Of a stretch of 64,000 nucleotides of DNA, positions 1 through 16,737 are shown piece by piece. The position numbers were made by a program, and so were the translations under genes. Numbering within the stretch: position 1 is the first letter of the stretch; every line of letters starts with the position of its first letter. The stretch is from Haliotis asinina (Eukaryota; Mollusca; Gastropoda; Lepetellida; Haliotidae). Below the pieces are notes generated by a model. It saw only the letters and a program-made list of their open reading frames with translations. It did not search any database and was not told the DNA's origin. The stretch is from assembly GCF_037392515.1 (NCBI RefSeq), contig NC_090280.1, positions 62,323,504 through 62,387,503 on the forward strand, written 5' to 3'.

Positions 1-79
1 TTTTGTAGCAAACAATAAACACATGCTACGTTTTCATAGCAAAGAAAGATTGTAGGAAAACATCAGATATAGATAACAG

Positions 80-220
80 TGAGTGAGTGATGACATATGT
101 CAACCAAGTCAGCGACCCTGACCACCCGGTCCCGTCGATCGCGTCTTACATGCATAGTCACCTTTTATGGCAAGCTTGGGTTGCTGAAGGGCTATTCCAC
201 CCGGGACCTTCACGGGTCGA
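80..220 (-). repeat. SINE-B copy, partial
   Basis: The tract begins with GAGT repeats and carries the 'gtcaaccaagtcagcgacc' block and the 'gggttgctgaaggg' end seen in the other SINE-B copies, in reverse orientation. The middle part is missing. Confidence 0.6.
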
Positions 221-249
221 TATAGATAACAGTCAAGCGTACTTAATGC

Positions 250-460
250 TGAGCCAGCGAAAGTCCGGGTTCGAATTGATCTTTTGCAACCAATGAGTAA
301 GAGGTGACTAACGGGATCGGGTGGTCAGACATGCTGACACATGTCATTGTATCCCATTGTGAACATCGATGCTCATGCTGTTGATAACTGAACTGTCTGG
401 TCCAGACTCGATTATTTACAAAACGCCACCATAGAGCTGGATTATTGCTGACTGGCGTTA
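250..460 (+). repeat. SINE-B copy
   Basis: It matches the SINE-B order seen elsewhere in the window: a 'ccgggttcgaattgatct' head, 'gactaacgggatcgggtgg', 'gatgctcatgctgttgat', then 'ggtccagactcgattattt'. The (CTCA)n tail is lost. Confidence 0.65.
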
Positions 461-654
461 TACAAATCAGAAACAATTTTATGCCGCATCTTTCGATTTT
501 GCGATAAAAATGTGAAAAATACCAAAACACCTGTTTGTCGTTACGTGCCATTTATGTGTGATTAATTGCAAAGACTAGTAATCCCACAAATTACCAAATT
601 ACCGACTTTCTAAAAGACATTGTGTATTTATTGATCTTAACGATCCAAATAGTT

Positions 655-745
655 GAGTGAGTGGGTGGGTGAGTGAGTGAATGAGTGAGTGAATGGGTAT
701 GGTATTGCGCCGCTTTCACGGCCGTTTCACGGCGGGGTGCACTAG
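655..745 (-). repeat. SINE-A 3' fragment
   Basis: GAGT-rich tail followed by a degenerate 'gccgctttcacgg...cacggcgggg' block, the reverse complement of the SINE-A 3' end. It is poorly conserved. Confidence 0.45.
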
Positions 746-846
746 AAATGTATTTCTTGTATAATGTAGCCTTTACAGAATGTGGTTCGTTATTCAAGTG
801 TACTAAAACCCTATCTACCACAAAAAAGGCTATATTTTGTTTTCAG

Positions 847-1093
847 CTGACCGTCTTCACGATTTTGCGCTGGAGGGTTTTGAAGCCGACCCTCGCTATC
901 ATCCAAATATCACAAGACAGTTGTGTTACATGTACAATGATACAGTCACAGAACCCGGCAAGACAGTTACCATACACTGTGTTTCACCTGTGTCTGGTCG
1001 TTATCTGAGACTTAGCGGAAAGAAAAGAAGAGATGCACTTGATGTTCTGCAGTTTTGTGAGGTGCAGGTGTTTGGCTTCAAGATTAAATACTG
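847..1093 (+). CDS. Fucolectin/tachylectin-4 (FTP, F5/8 type C-like) domain exon, partial gene
   Basis: A pyrimidine-rich acceptor ends at 846 and a GTATGT donor starts at 1094. The exon starts by completing a codon with two bases and ends in phase 2. The peptide has the second half of an FTP domain: a RLHDFALEGF strand, three cysteines (in LCYMYN, IHCVSP and FCEVQVFG), SGRYLRLSG, and the CEVQVFG end typical of fucolectins. These are secreted fucose-binding lectins, often used in mollusc immunity. The first half (PWWRVDLG region) is not seen in bases 1-846, so it must lie off the window or be lost. If the donor is not used, the frame runs to a TAG at 1113-1115, giving a short C-terminal extension. 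Splicing to the acceptor at 2207 by this donor would create a TGA, so the downstream structure is unresolved. Confidence 0.72.
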
Positions 1094-1115
1094 GTATGTA
1101 CAGTTTGTTTGTTAG

Positions 1116-1270
1116 TCGTTGTTTAACGTCGCATTCAGTAATATTCCAGCTGTATGGGCGTGGTCTGTATATAATCGACTCGTACCATACAATACGGTGA
1201 TCAACAGAACATCGATCTACGGAGTTACGATAGGATGACATGTGCCAACCATATCAACGTGCTTGACAAC
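1116..1270 (-). repeat. SINE-B fragment
   Basis: Reverse-orientation SINE-B 3' portion: 'gtttaacgtcgcattcagtaatattccagctgtatgg' in two recognisable blocks, then a degraded 'gatcaacagaacatcgat' and 'gacatgtgccaacca'. Confidence 0.55.
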
Positions 1271-1483
1271 TCGATTCGGTTAGACGAGTTTTTGTCAGAT
1301 GACGCGACGAACGATTATTTGATTAAAACACAGAAGGAGAATATTTCCTTTCAATGTATGGGATGAATGTTTGGTAATTAAACTGCATATTTTATGATTG
1401 CGTTTAGCATTCAAGATTGTTCTTGGAGTTTTGGAATTTCCTTTTTAACGCTGTAAAGAAGTACAGGAGATTCATGTGCAGGC

Positions 1484-2150
1484 TGGTAAGGTGTATCCAA
1501 GTTGAGGTTAGTAAGGTGTATTCAAGTGGAGTTTGGTAGATTGTTTTCAGGTGGGAAGGTAAATTCAAGTGGAGTTTGGCAAGGTGTATTCAAGTGGTAA
1601 GGTGTATTCAACTGGATGTTGATAAGGTGTATTCAAGTGGTAAGGTGTATTCAAGTGGAGGTTGGTAAGGTATATTCAAGTAGAGGTTGGAAAGGTGTCT
1701 TCAAGTGGGAAGGTATTTTGAAGTGGAGGTTGGCAAGGTGTATTCAAGTGGCAAGGTATATTCAAGTTGAGGCTCGCAAAGTTTATTCAAGTGATAAGGT
1801 GTATTCAAATGGAGGTTGATAAGGTGTATTCAAGTGGGAAGGTATATTCTAGTGGAGGTTGGCAAGGTGTATTCACGTGGTAAGGAGGTTGGTAAGGTGT
1901 CTTCAGATGGGAAGGTATATTGAAGTGGAATTTGGCAAGGTGTTTTGAATTGGAGGTTGGTAAGGTGTATTCATGTAGGAAGGTATATCCAAGTGGAGGT
2001 TGACAAGGTATATTGAAGTGGAGGTTGTTAAGGTTTATTCATATGGAGGTTGGTTAGGTTTATTCAACTGGAAGTTGGTAAGGTGTATTCAAGTGGAGGT
2101 TGGCAAGGTATATTCATGTGGAGGTTGGTTAGGTATATCGAAGTGGAGGT
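1484..2150 (+). repeat. Degenerate minisatellite, about 26-bp unit
   Basis: About 25 imperfect copies of a unit close to 'aaggtgtattcaagtggagg' plus 'ttggt', with many units shortened to 'ggtaaggtgtattcaagt'. It lies just downstream of the FTP exon. Short open frames inside it reflect the repeat and are not genes. Confidence 0.9.
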
Positions 2151-2207
2151 TAAACAGATATGTATGTATTGAGACATATATTTACATGATTTGTTTTTGT
2201 CTTTCAG

Positions 2208-2362
2208 AATATCTTCTTTGGGGAAGACAAGTTCAAAACACGTCACAGAACCTTCTTGGGTAAAGGAGATGTATCCGCCAACCATATGTGCATTAAAGAA
2301 CTTCAGATCTCACAAATGCATACATGTGTACATAAATGTCACTGCAAAAGTCCTGACTCTCC
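2208..2362 (+). other. Possible downstream exon of the FTP gene (weak)
   Basis: A good acceptor (ttgtctttcag) ends at 2207. Read in phase 0, the next bases encode a cysteine-bearing peptide with CIKELQISQMHTCVHKC and end at a TAG. The spacing of cysteines recalls the start of a PAN/apple-like module, which often accompanies FTP domains in molluscs. The phase does not match the strong donor at 1094 and would need the weak GTACAG donor at 1098. This is a guess from one frame only. Confidence 0.2.
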
Positions 2363-2389
2363 TTAGAAATACATTCTCTTACGTGTAAC

Positions 2390-3140
2390 GGTCATGTTAA
2401 CTTTGAAAGCGCATAAATAATAAACGAAAATGAAACTATACTTTCCTTGATCGCTGATGAAGGGGTAATTTATTTATCACAACCCCTTAAAGATGAGCAG
2501 CACGACCAAGAACTCAGTACTGTTCCTCTTGTTACTTCAGCTGGAGTTGATATGCATAAAATATACCCTTTATGTGTCTCAAATCGAAATGTCAAAGAAA
2601 TTCTATCGCCGTCGCTTTTGACGTGGATTGTAGCATGGCTAATGATCATATATTAACTATTCTTTCAAGGTAGAGTATTCCTAATTATTATGTTGCTAGA
2701 AAAGGTACTTATTTGCAGTTTAATTTCAGCGATTGTAGAAATGGAACCCTTTGGTTTGGGCTGCGAAAAGGTACACAAGCAGTCTTTGTGATTAAATCCA
2801 GTGCCGAAACAAACGTATCAACAATATTTTAATGTAATTTTTTTTTTAAATTTTAAAATAATTAAAGAGAGTATTTAAAATAAGAAACAATCCACGCGTT
2901 GGCATGGGTACTATGTCTTGACAGGAATCAGGTGAGTGTTTAGTTTATGCAAACGCCACATTGACACTTGCACGAATATTGTCCTCGCACTGGTACGCAG
3001 TAAACTATTGTGAAGTGTGCATAAACTGTACGGGGCAAGAATATTTTGAAATGTTCAAAAGATACCAAGGAGTTTTCTGGCACACCACTTGCAGAGTTTC
3101 AGTCATTTCCGAAAAGAGGACGTAATGGAAATTATCCGTA
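2390..3140. other. No gene recognised
   Basis: AT-rich, with only short open frames. I see no domain, convincing exon or named repeat here. Confidence 0.5.
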
Positions 3141-3144
3141 AATC

Positions 3145-3350
3145 AAAGTTAACGCCATGCCTCTTGGACAACTTTGTTAAAAGAATTCATTGATTTGCTC
3201 CCAGGGAATACACCGTTGGTGAACAGTAGTTTGGCAGGTGGTGTCTTTCAGATCATTAAAAAATGCAGCTGTTATCCCTTCGCTCAAAAAGAATAATCGC
3301 AATCGTAAAATTAAAAAAAATAGACCAGTCTTGTTGCCTTAATAGAACTG
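3145..3350 (+). mobile_element. CR1-like LINE reverse-transcriptase relic
   Basis: One frame reads SLKNAAVIPSLKKN, followed a few residues later by KKNRPVLLP. This matches the 'lk.A.v.P.lKK...nyRPvs.lP' segment of CR1-type non-LTR reverse transcriptases. The preceding bases give a decayed version of the segment just before it, with several in-frame stops. It is an old fragment with no visible ends. Confidence 0.5.
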
Positions 3351-3654
3351 AGAAACAAATATAGTGTGGAAACTACGATTCTTGAAAAGGGAACTGAGCA
3401 GTCTCCTCAAGTGAGAAAGAACCCCCAGCTACAGTGGAGGACGGTAGACATTGATGAGACACCCTTGTTCACTCAATTCCATTTGGTGTGTGACACTTTT
3501 TGATTTACGTTGACCATAATAAGGATGGACATGCATTTGATGTGCTCCAAATATGCAGCGATGTTGAACAATCAGGAAGTATGATTATGGGTGTGATCAT
3601 GATATATTCACGATAGTCGTAAGTTAATGGCACTCACGACTTTGTTTGCGCTAA

Positions 3655-3775
3655 GAGAGCTTCGAAAGTTTAGACTCTGGCGTTCAGCAACCCATGCTTG
3701 TCGTAAAAGGCGACTAACGGGTGGTCAGGTTCGCTGAGTTGGTTGACACATGTCATTGGTTGACACATGTAATGG
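3655..3775 (+). repeat. SINE-B fragment
   Basis: Contains 'cagcaacccatgcttgtcgt', 'ggcgactaacgggtggtcagg' as split blocks, and 'ggttgacacatgtcattgg'. It stops early. The bases just before it (around 3650) resemble the arm of the foldback at 57046. Confidence 0.6.
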
Positions 3776-4199
3776 AGATAGTTGAATTCTTTATATTTAC
3801 CCACTTGTTATTTTTATGTTGAGAAATTAATGTAACCAATTTATTTGCACATGAGTCGGATTCCAGGTATCCTTAATAATGATATTGAATCTTATAATGT
3901 CGAGCTACTTAGGACGGCAGTTGGTCCGAGCTGACGGGATAGTAAAGCAAGATCGAGCCAGAAAACAGCCAGAAGACTGCAGACTGGCCAGGAGAAGGCA
4001 ATACAGGGACAAGGAGGGACAAACACTGACCAGCCAGTCCATTAGCCGCCCAGAAGCCAGACTGACCTTCCTGTCCTGTTGTATTTGGTTGAACACTGTC
4101 TTAAAATGACGAATTCTTTCTTTGTCAGATCACGAACGTACTGATGGAATATGCCCAAGGTGTTTCTCTCACAATTCCCCCAACCACGTGAATTTCCCT

Positions 4200-4312
4200 T
4201 CCGCACAGTGCCTGCACAGCACTTGTACAACCCTCGCACAGCACTTGCATAACCCTTGAACAGCCCCTGCACAACATTGGCAGAGGCGTGTACAGCACTT
4301 GTTCTGCCCTTT
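4200..4312 (+). repeat. Short degenerate tandem repeat
   Basis: Repeated 'gcacagcacttg' and 'acaaccct' blocks, about 18 bp apart, four to six copies. The cysteine-rich minus-strand frames over it are repeat artefacts. Confidence 0.6.
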
Positions 4313-4454
4313 CAACCACGCGAGAGCACCAAAAGCTATATATCTGTGAACTTTTATCATTAAATCAAGACATGAAATAAGTTACCTCATGACTATATTT
4401 GTGTCATATCATTGGACCTTCATGTGACAATACATAAAGAGGTAGATGACACTC

Positions 4455-4925
4455 TGATATTTGGTTGACAAGAAAACTAATATATTTCGTAAACAATAAA
4501 ATTTGTTGTTTAATTTTAGTTAACAAAAAAACATATTAACTGATATTTGGTTGACAATAAAACCTGTTAACTGATATATCTGGTAAAAAGATGTTAAATA
4601 TTTGGGTAACAAAAAACATATTAACTGACGTTTGGTTAGCAATAAAACCCGTTAACTTTGGATAAAAATAAAACCTATTAACTGATATATTTCGTAAACA
4701 CAAAACATGTTGTCTAATTTTAGTTAACAAGAAAACATATTAACTGATATTTGGTTGACAATAAAACCTGTTAACTGATATATCTGGTAAAAAGATGTTA
4801 AATATTTGGGTAACAAGAAAAAAAAAATTACCTGATATTTGGTTAGCAATAAAACCTGTTAACTTTGGTTAAAAATAAGATATTGACTGATATATTACAT
4901 AAACAACAAATCATGTCAACTGATT
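4455..4925 (+). repeat. Nested tandem repeat, about 204-bp period
   Basis: A block starting near 4511 recurs near 4715 with few changes. Within each block a shorter 'ttaactgatatttggttgac' type unit recurs with variable spacing. The array is AT-rich and without coding potential. Confidence 0.8.
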
Positions 4926-6920
4926 TTAGTGGCTAGTGAATCCTTTTACTACTAGGCTACCCTGCTGCCCACCAGTGAATTGAACCACTACCTCTACATT
5001 CCGAAAAAATTATAAAACCACTGAGGCAGGACCTTTTTCATTTTAAAAAAAAATATATACTAGTGTATACACTGAGTAGCAAAAGAAACACAACTCTAGC
5101 TTTCTATTAAGTTTTTAAACAGAAGACACTAACATGAAAGTTTACTTTTATCTGGGAAAATCTACAACAGGGATAGGTGACTTGCTTGCTTTCTTTACCA
5201 TTTGTACTAATTAACGCAAACAGTGATTTGGCTCATTCCCAGCACAACTTCAGCGGTGTTTAACAAACTTCAGCCAGTTTATCGCATCAGTCAGAATTTT
5301 ACAATGCATGAATGAATGAATGAATGAATTATAGTAAGAATTATATGTGAATGAATGAAAGAAATGAGGAAAAAGAATAAAAGAAACAAGTAAATACGTG
5401 AGTGAATGAAAGAATACATGATACAACACGATCATCCCTCCTAAAACATGTTAAAGAATGCAAAACTAGAATAATAACCAGAAACACTGACACAATGCAA
5501 AGTAGTATTTCAGTGGCGGATCAGATCAGATCAGCGATATGTCACATTTTTCACACACCTCAAATACACCCTAACATTTTTTTCTAAGATTATGAAACTA
5601 TCACTATTACTTGCACACACGTTTAACCTTATAGTATGTTCCTCTCATAAGAACTAAAGGTGTATGTGAAAGATGTTTTTTGAAGCAGTAATTAGAAACA
5701 AACAGTGCCGTGTAGGTTTTCAATGACCAATCAGAACAAGATCAACTGTTGAAAATAAACTGGGCTCAATCTTAAATACTAAGCTGTCGCCATATTAGCT
5801 ACACTGGTCACGTGACGAGCTGAGGCATACGTTCAGGGTTTCCTCTCCCTCTGTACATAGTCTCCCTGCTTTTATGACATTTCATTCTTCTTTAAACGTG
5901 CGTATCCACTGCAGTTCAGTATATGTTAAAAATGTGTGGGTGAAGTTGATCCTCTGAACCTCTTCATCAACATCATTGCCATTTTACAGGAATCAGTTGC
6001 CATAGCTATATGACATTGTGAATAATTACAGACCCTGAATATCATATAAGCTTTTATTGCTGATTAAAGTTCATCACAGTCATCAATGATTATGCATTGG
6101 GTCAAATATGAACTTAAAGGGGCACTAGTGCAGAGCAATTCCCTGGACTGGTTTCCTTTTGTTATTCTTTTTCTCCCGCGCCTATCTGGATGATAGTCCA
6201 GAATTCATGACTGGTTCATGACCTCTGTTGCGCCACCATATGCGCAACTGATAGTTCAAGTATAGACTGATGAACAAAGATGAAGTCATTTTTACTTCAT
6301 CATTATGAAGATAAATGAAAAACTCTGAAGTTTAATTATCTGCCATTGGTAACAAAATAACAGTTACTAAGTCAATGTATGTCTTTGTATTTTGTTTTAT
6401 AACCCTAATTAGTTTATTATATTGGTATGTATTTTGAAAGTAAATAAAAAAGCACACGGTCTGGTTATACTTATGGTGAATTTTTAACATTACTGTAGTA
6501 TCTAAACATTGTATAGACTGCCAACATGAATCATATTTCACATGCGCACTATATGTGACCTAGTGAATATTGTCTGTAATACAGATTCTGGTGAATGCTA
6601 CAACAAATATATTAAAACAAGATGCAATATTAAGTTTAAAACAGCTAACAGTTATAGCAAAAATGCCGGGCTATTACCTTGTTCAAGAATGATCCAACAG
6701 TATCCACATAAAAGAAGGATATGCCATTCATCTGCAGCTGGTAAATAATCCTGCACTATGTCATGTCTCTTTCAAGTGTCTCATAAGCCAAAAAGTGATA
6801 CATTGTTTCATGTTTTTCACATTGGTGGTCTCATTGGTCACCCAAGTAAGCACACCTGGCAACAAATATGATATGTCCGCCATTGTAAGTTATTTAGTTA
6901 GCAATAATGATCCATCGATC
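4926..6920. other. No gene recognised; one MITE fragment
   Basis: At about 5078-5110 there is 'cactgagtagcaaaagaaac', like the left end of the MITE at 35182, but no matching right end is seen. A short AATG repeat lies near 5310. The remainder is AT-rich without recognised coding sequence. Confidence 0.45.
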
Positions 6921-6957
6921 GATCCATCCATCCATGCATCCATCCATCCATCCATCA
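6921..6957 (+). repeat. Tetranucleotide microsatellite (CCAT)n
   Basis: An uninterrupted run of CCAT/GATC-type tetramers within non-coding sequence. Confidence 0.85.
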
Positions 6958-7027
6958 ATGTATAGGTGGTAAATTCTTTGAAGGAAGGCTGTTTTTACAC
7001 TCGCACTTTAGGACAGGGTGAAGTCAG

Positions 7028-7593
7028 CACCAGGATATGTCTCATTTGGTAATTGGAAACTCAACGTAATTCAGACCCAGGTAACATACTCAAAAAGTAG
7101 ATTAAATGATGATCTTTGCAGAAATGGTCTTACAGAGAGCTCTGAATGTAAGTGTAAATTTACCTGTGAAAACCCTCATCATTATTTTATGAAATGTACT
7201 TTATATTCTAATATCAGACAACAACTGTTTCAAAACATTAACAGAATTTGTAGCAATAGAGTACCAGCAAACCTACAGTTATTATTAAATGGCAGTGCAG
7301 ATCTTCCGTACCATGATAATATCCTGATTTTTAAAGAAGTTCAAAAATATATATTAAAATCTAAAAGGTTCAGTGATTGGATATAATGTTACTCATGTAA
7401 GGAAATCATATATTCCCTATAATTAGTTGTTTTATATGGCTTATTCTCCTTTTGTATATATCTTTCTATTCCTGTACAATTTTTAGTTTGTTTCACTTCA
7501 TGCATGTAAGCATTGTATATAGGAGAGGGTTTCACTAAGTTGGGATAACTTGTACCCAATCCATTCTCTGGAATAAATATGTTTAAAAGAAAA
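7028..7593 (+). mobile_element. 5'-truncated LINE (3' end of reverse transcriptase ORF) with target-site duplication
   Basis: An open frame to a TAA at 7384-7386 encodes a tail typical of invertebrate non-LTR retrotransposon polymerases: RLNDDLCRNG, then C-x-C...C...H....C (CKCKFTCENPHHYFMKC), then KRFSDWI at the end. A 3' untranslated stretch follows, with AATAAA near 7571-7576 and an A-rich end. The insert is bracketed by a perfect 16-bp repeat 'gacagggtgaagtcag' at 7012-7027 and 7594-7609, the target-site duplication. The upstream polymerase domain is missing, as expected for abortive reverse transcription. The start of the open frame lies in the flanking duplication, not in the element. 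Confidence 0.82.
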
Positions 7594-7730
7594 GACAGGG
7601 TGAAGTCAGTATAGATTTAGAAGTCTACACACATAAACTCTTTCTTTTGAGAAATCTGCTGTGGAAGATAAAAGTAATTAATAAATCAGTGTGTTATCAG
7701 TTAATCCTTTGATCAATGTTTGTTTTTCAG

Positions 7731-7790
7731 CTGATATATGTTGAGTATTCACTCCAGCCAGGGGAAATGCCAAATGGAAAGCTTTGTCGA
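7731..7790 (+). other. Possible unassigned exon
   Basis: A strong acceptor (tgtttttcag) ends at 7730 and a GTAAGC donor starts at 7791. Between them are 20 codons, phase 0 at both ends (YVEYSLQPGEMPNGKL in the middle). Other splice-like pieces lie near 7970-8001 and 8405-8512, but phases do not join cleanly and I recognise no family. It may be a gene relic or chance. Confidence 0.22.
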
Positions 7791-8689
7791 GTAAGCTGAG
7801 AGTTGTTACCACTAATGATACCTGTCATAAAGTCATTAACTGACCATCAAGTGAATAATGACAAATAACATGTGTAGGTTTATACCACCAAAAGTGGGTT
7901 ACAGCAAGGGAAAAGTAATCGTAGTATTGCATGCAGCCTGAAAACACTTCAGGGCTGAAACTGTTTTGAGGATACCAACGGAGCATTTGCTGTGTACTTG
8001 GGTAAGTAGGATTCACCAGCTTTTCACCTTAGAAAATTTTCAGATTTTTCTACCAATGGCAAAGTCATTGTTAATAGTTTCAATCAAGGGGCGTAGCTAC
8101 CCAAAATTACACATTGCTATGAAGGCTGGGTCAATCATCAGTAGTATCTAAATATAGAACTTTGTATCTGTTGGACTTACGACACGAAACAAATGGCTTC
8201 AAATGAAATATTTTTACATGACACAGTTAAATATCAAGGCAAAATATACATAAATAAGATCAGATTGAATCAGTCACTATACCATCCAGGAATTAGAAAA
8301 TCTACAGAAGCCTCCACTGCTGGGATACTTTATTAAAATCAGAAATACTAGGGATATTTTCAGATAGCAGCATGTGATGGGCATTCACCCTTCTCACTGT
8401 TTAGGGTGAAGAAATTCTGCCAATGTGGACTGTAGCCCAGTCCCCATGTCTGTTATGGTTGATGCAGCAGGTGCTGACCAACTTGCAGCTTGGTTTCATA
8501 ATAAGACTGTTGGTGAGAAACATTAATCACTCTGCATTAGTACCCTTTTTAAGCATTTCCGAAAAGAAGAAAAATAGGGAAGAAGCCATGTATCTTGTCC
8601 AATTTGGAAGGTCGGAAGGTCGTTCCTTTAGGACAAGATAATATTTGACTGCTTCATGTGAAACTTTTGCTGACATAGATCCTGTTTGT

Positions 8690-8770
8690 TTGTTTGTTGT
8701 TTAGGACTGCACTCAGCAATTTTCAGCTCTATGGCAATGGTCTGTAAACAATCAAATCTGCAACACAACC
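8690..8770 (-). repeat. SINE-B 3' fragment
   Basis: Reverse-orientation 'gtttgttgtttaggactgca', 'ctcagcaattttcagctctatggc' in two blocks, and 'ggtctgtaaacaatc', as in other SINE-B 3' ends. Confidence 0.5.
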
Positions 8771-8876
8771 CTCTCCGCTCACTCATGGAACACAATTTCA
8801 AAAATGGAGCATAAGACAGGAACATGCCTAGGAATAAAATGAGTCAGTCACAAATACTAAGGCCTGCAGATTCTGA

Positions 8877-8922
8877 GACCTAAGGGAGACAACTCTGTAC
8901 TGGTAGTTGTCTCCCTCAGGTC
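8877..8922. repeat. Short inverted repeat (hairpin)
   Basis: Arms of 18 bp (8877-8894 and 8905-8922, 'gacctaagggagacaact' and its near-perfect reverse complement) enclose a 10-base loop. It could be a MITE remnant. It lies about 100 bp downstream of the stop codon of the CENPV-like gene. Confidence 0.7.
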
Positions 8923-9019
8923 AACGTTTCACCTTGGCCTCTCCAGATTAATTAGGAATTCAAACATCAGAAAAATGGAAATTAATGATATTAAAACAAG
9001 GTGAAATTCAAGGTACTGT

Positions 9020-15400
<6,381 letters not shown>

Positions 15401-15429
15401 AACTGTTGCCAAGAATGGAAGATAATGGC

Positions 15430-15955
15430 CGAAATGGTTACAGCCAACACAAAGGCACAAGGATTATTGTTATCATTTATTCTGCCACATACTCTGTGTA
15501 AACATTGTCTACATTCCTTCTTGAAAGAAAACGGTTTAACATCAATGATGAGAAACAAGTGGCCCAGAAAGGAACTAAGACGATCAGGGCTTCATCTTGA
15601 CCAGGTCAGGATGGAAACAGAGAAATAACTGCCTAATTTGTTTTCATGACCTCACCAGAACAGAGCTAAGATACCATGGTTATATATGCACCTGTTCAGA
15701 ATGGCACTGGGATAAGGTCATCTACATTTTGAGAAAAGTTTCCAAAATCATGGAATACAAGCCATGGCCTTGAAGAGTTAACTGTCCCTTGCCTTAAAAC
15801 TGTCTCCTTCTTTGCTGCTTTCACATCACCTCTTAAAAAGCTTTTCTTTTCACTATTAGTCACACTCAAATATTATTTTTATTTGTAGAGCTTTGATCAC
15901 CCACTCACCATTTGGATTTGGTGCTGTATAAATGTTTAGTAGTGTTATCATTATT
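15430..15955. other. No gene recognised
   Basis: Upstream of the CENPV-like gene and its array. It might include its promoter, but I see no clear TATA box, CpG cluster or exon. Confidence 0.4.
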
Positions 15956-15961
15956 TCTACT

Positions 15962-16205
15962 AAAAGGAGACCCATGAAGATCCGGGTTAGATTTGATCTT
16001 CAGTAACCTATGCTTGACGTCAGAGGCAACTAAAAGCATTGGATGGTCAGGCTCACTCACTTGGTTGATGTATGTTATTGCTTCCCATTTGGGTAGATTG
16101 ATGCTCATGATGTTGATCACTGGATTGTCTGGTCCAGCCTCAATTTACAGACTGCTGCCATATTGCTGGAATATTGCTGAGTGCAGTGTTGCAGAATAAA
16201 CCGAA
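15962..16205 (+). repeat. SINE-B copy, nearly full length
   Basis: Head 'gaagatccgggttagatttg', then 'atcttcagtaacctatgctt', 'ggttgatgtatgttattgc', 'gatcactggattgtctggtc', and 'gctggaatattgctgagtgc' at the end, in the usual order. Confidence 0.75.
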
Positions 16206-16737
16206 CATCAAATCTATATACATTTATATACTAAAATCCTGAGAATAATCATCATAATGAAAGCGAATGAAAGCAATGACAGCCAACTCAAACTGATACA
16301 AGTGACTGAGATTGGTTTTACATTCAGCTTTACATACTGACACAAGTCCATTTTAATACCACTGCAAAATACACTGTGGGGAATTAAAGAAGTTATATAA
16401 CATGACGGGTTAATGAGGTATGGCACCAAAGATATGATTCCCAGACAAGTGTTATGAATTGAGCTTATTGCTCTGTACGTCCTGAACACATCAGTGAAAC
16501 TCTAGTCATTAAGATTTTAAAAATGAAAGTCTTGGTTTATATTATCTAAATGTGAGACATGTGCATTTAAAAAAATTAGCCAGACAATATAAAAGATTAC
16601 TGATCAACTTAAAATTTCATGGGCTGCTGATAATATTGACTTGGAACTGAGACCTCTACTTCATTCTACCTTGTAAATTATTATCAACGTAGATTAATGT
16701 TGGCATTTGACTAAAATTAAGTTACTTGGAGCATATA

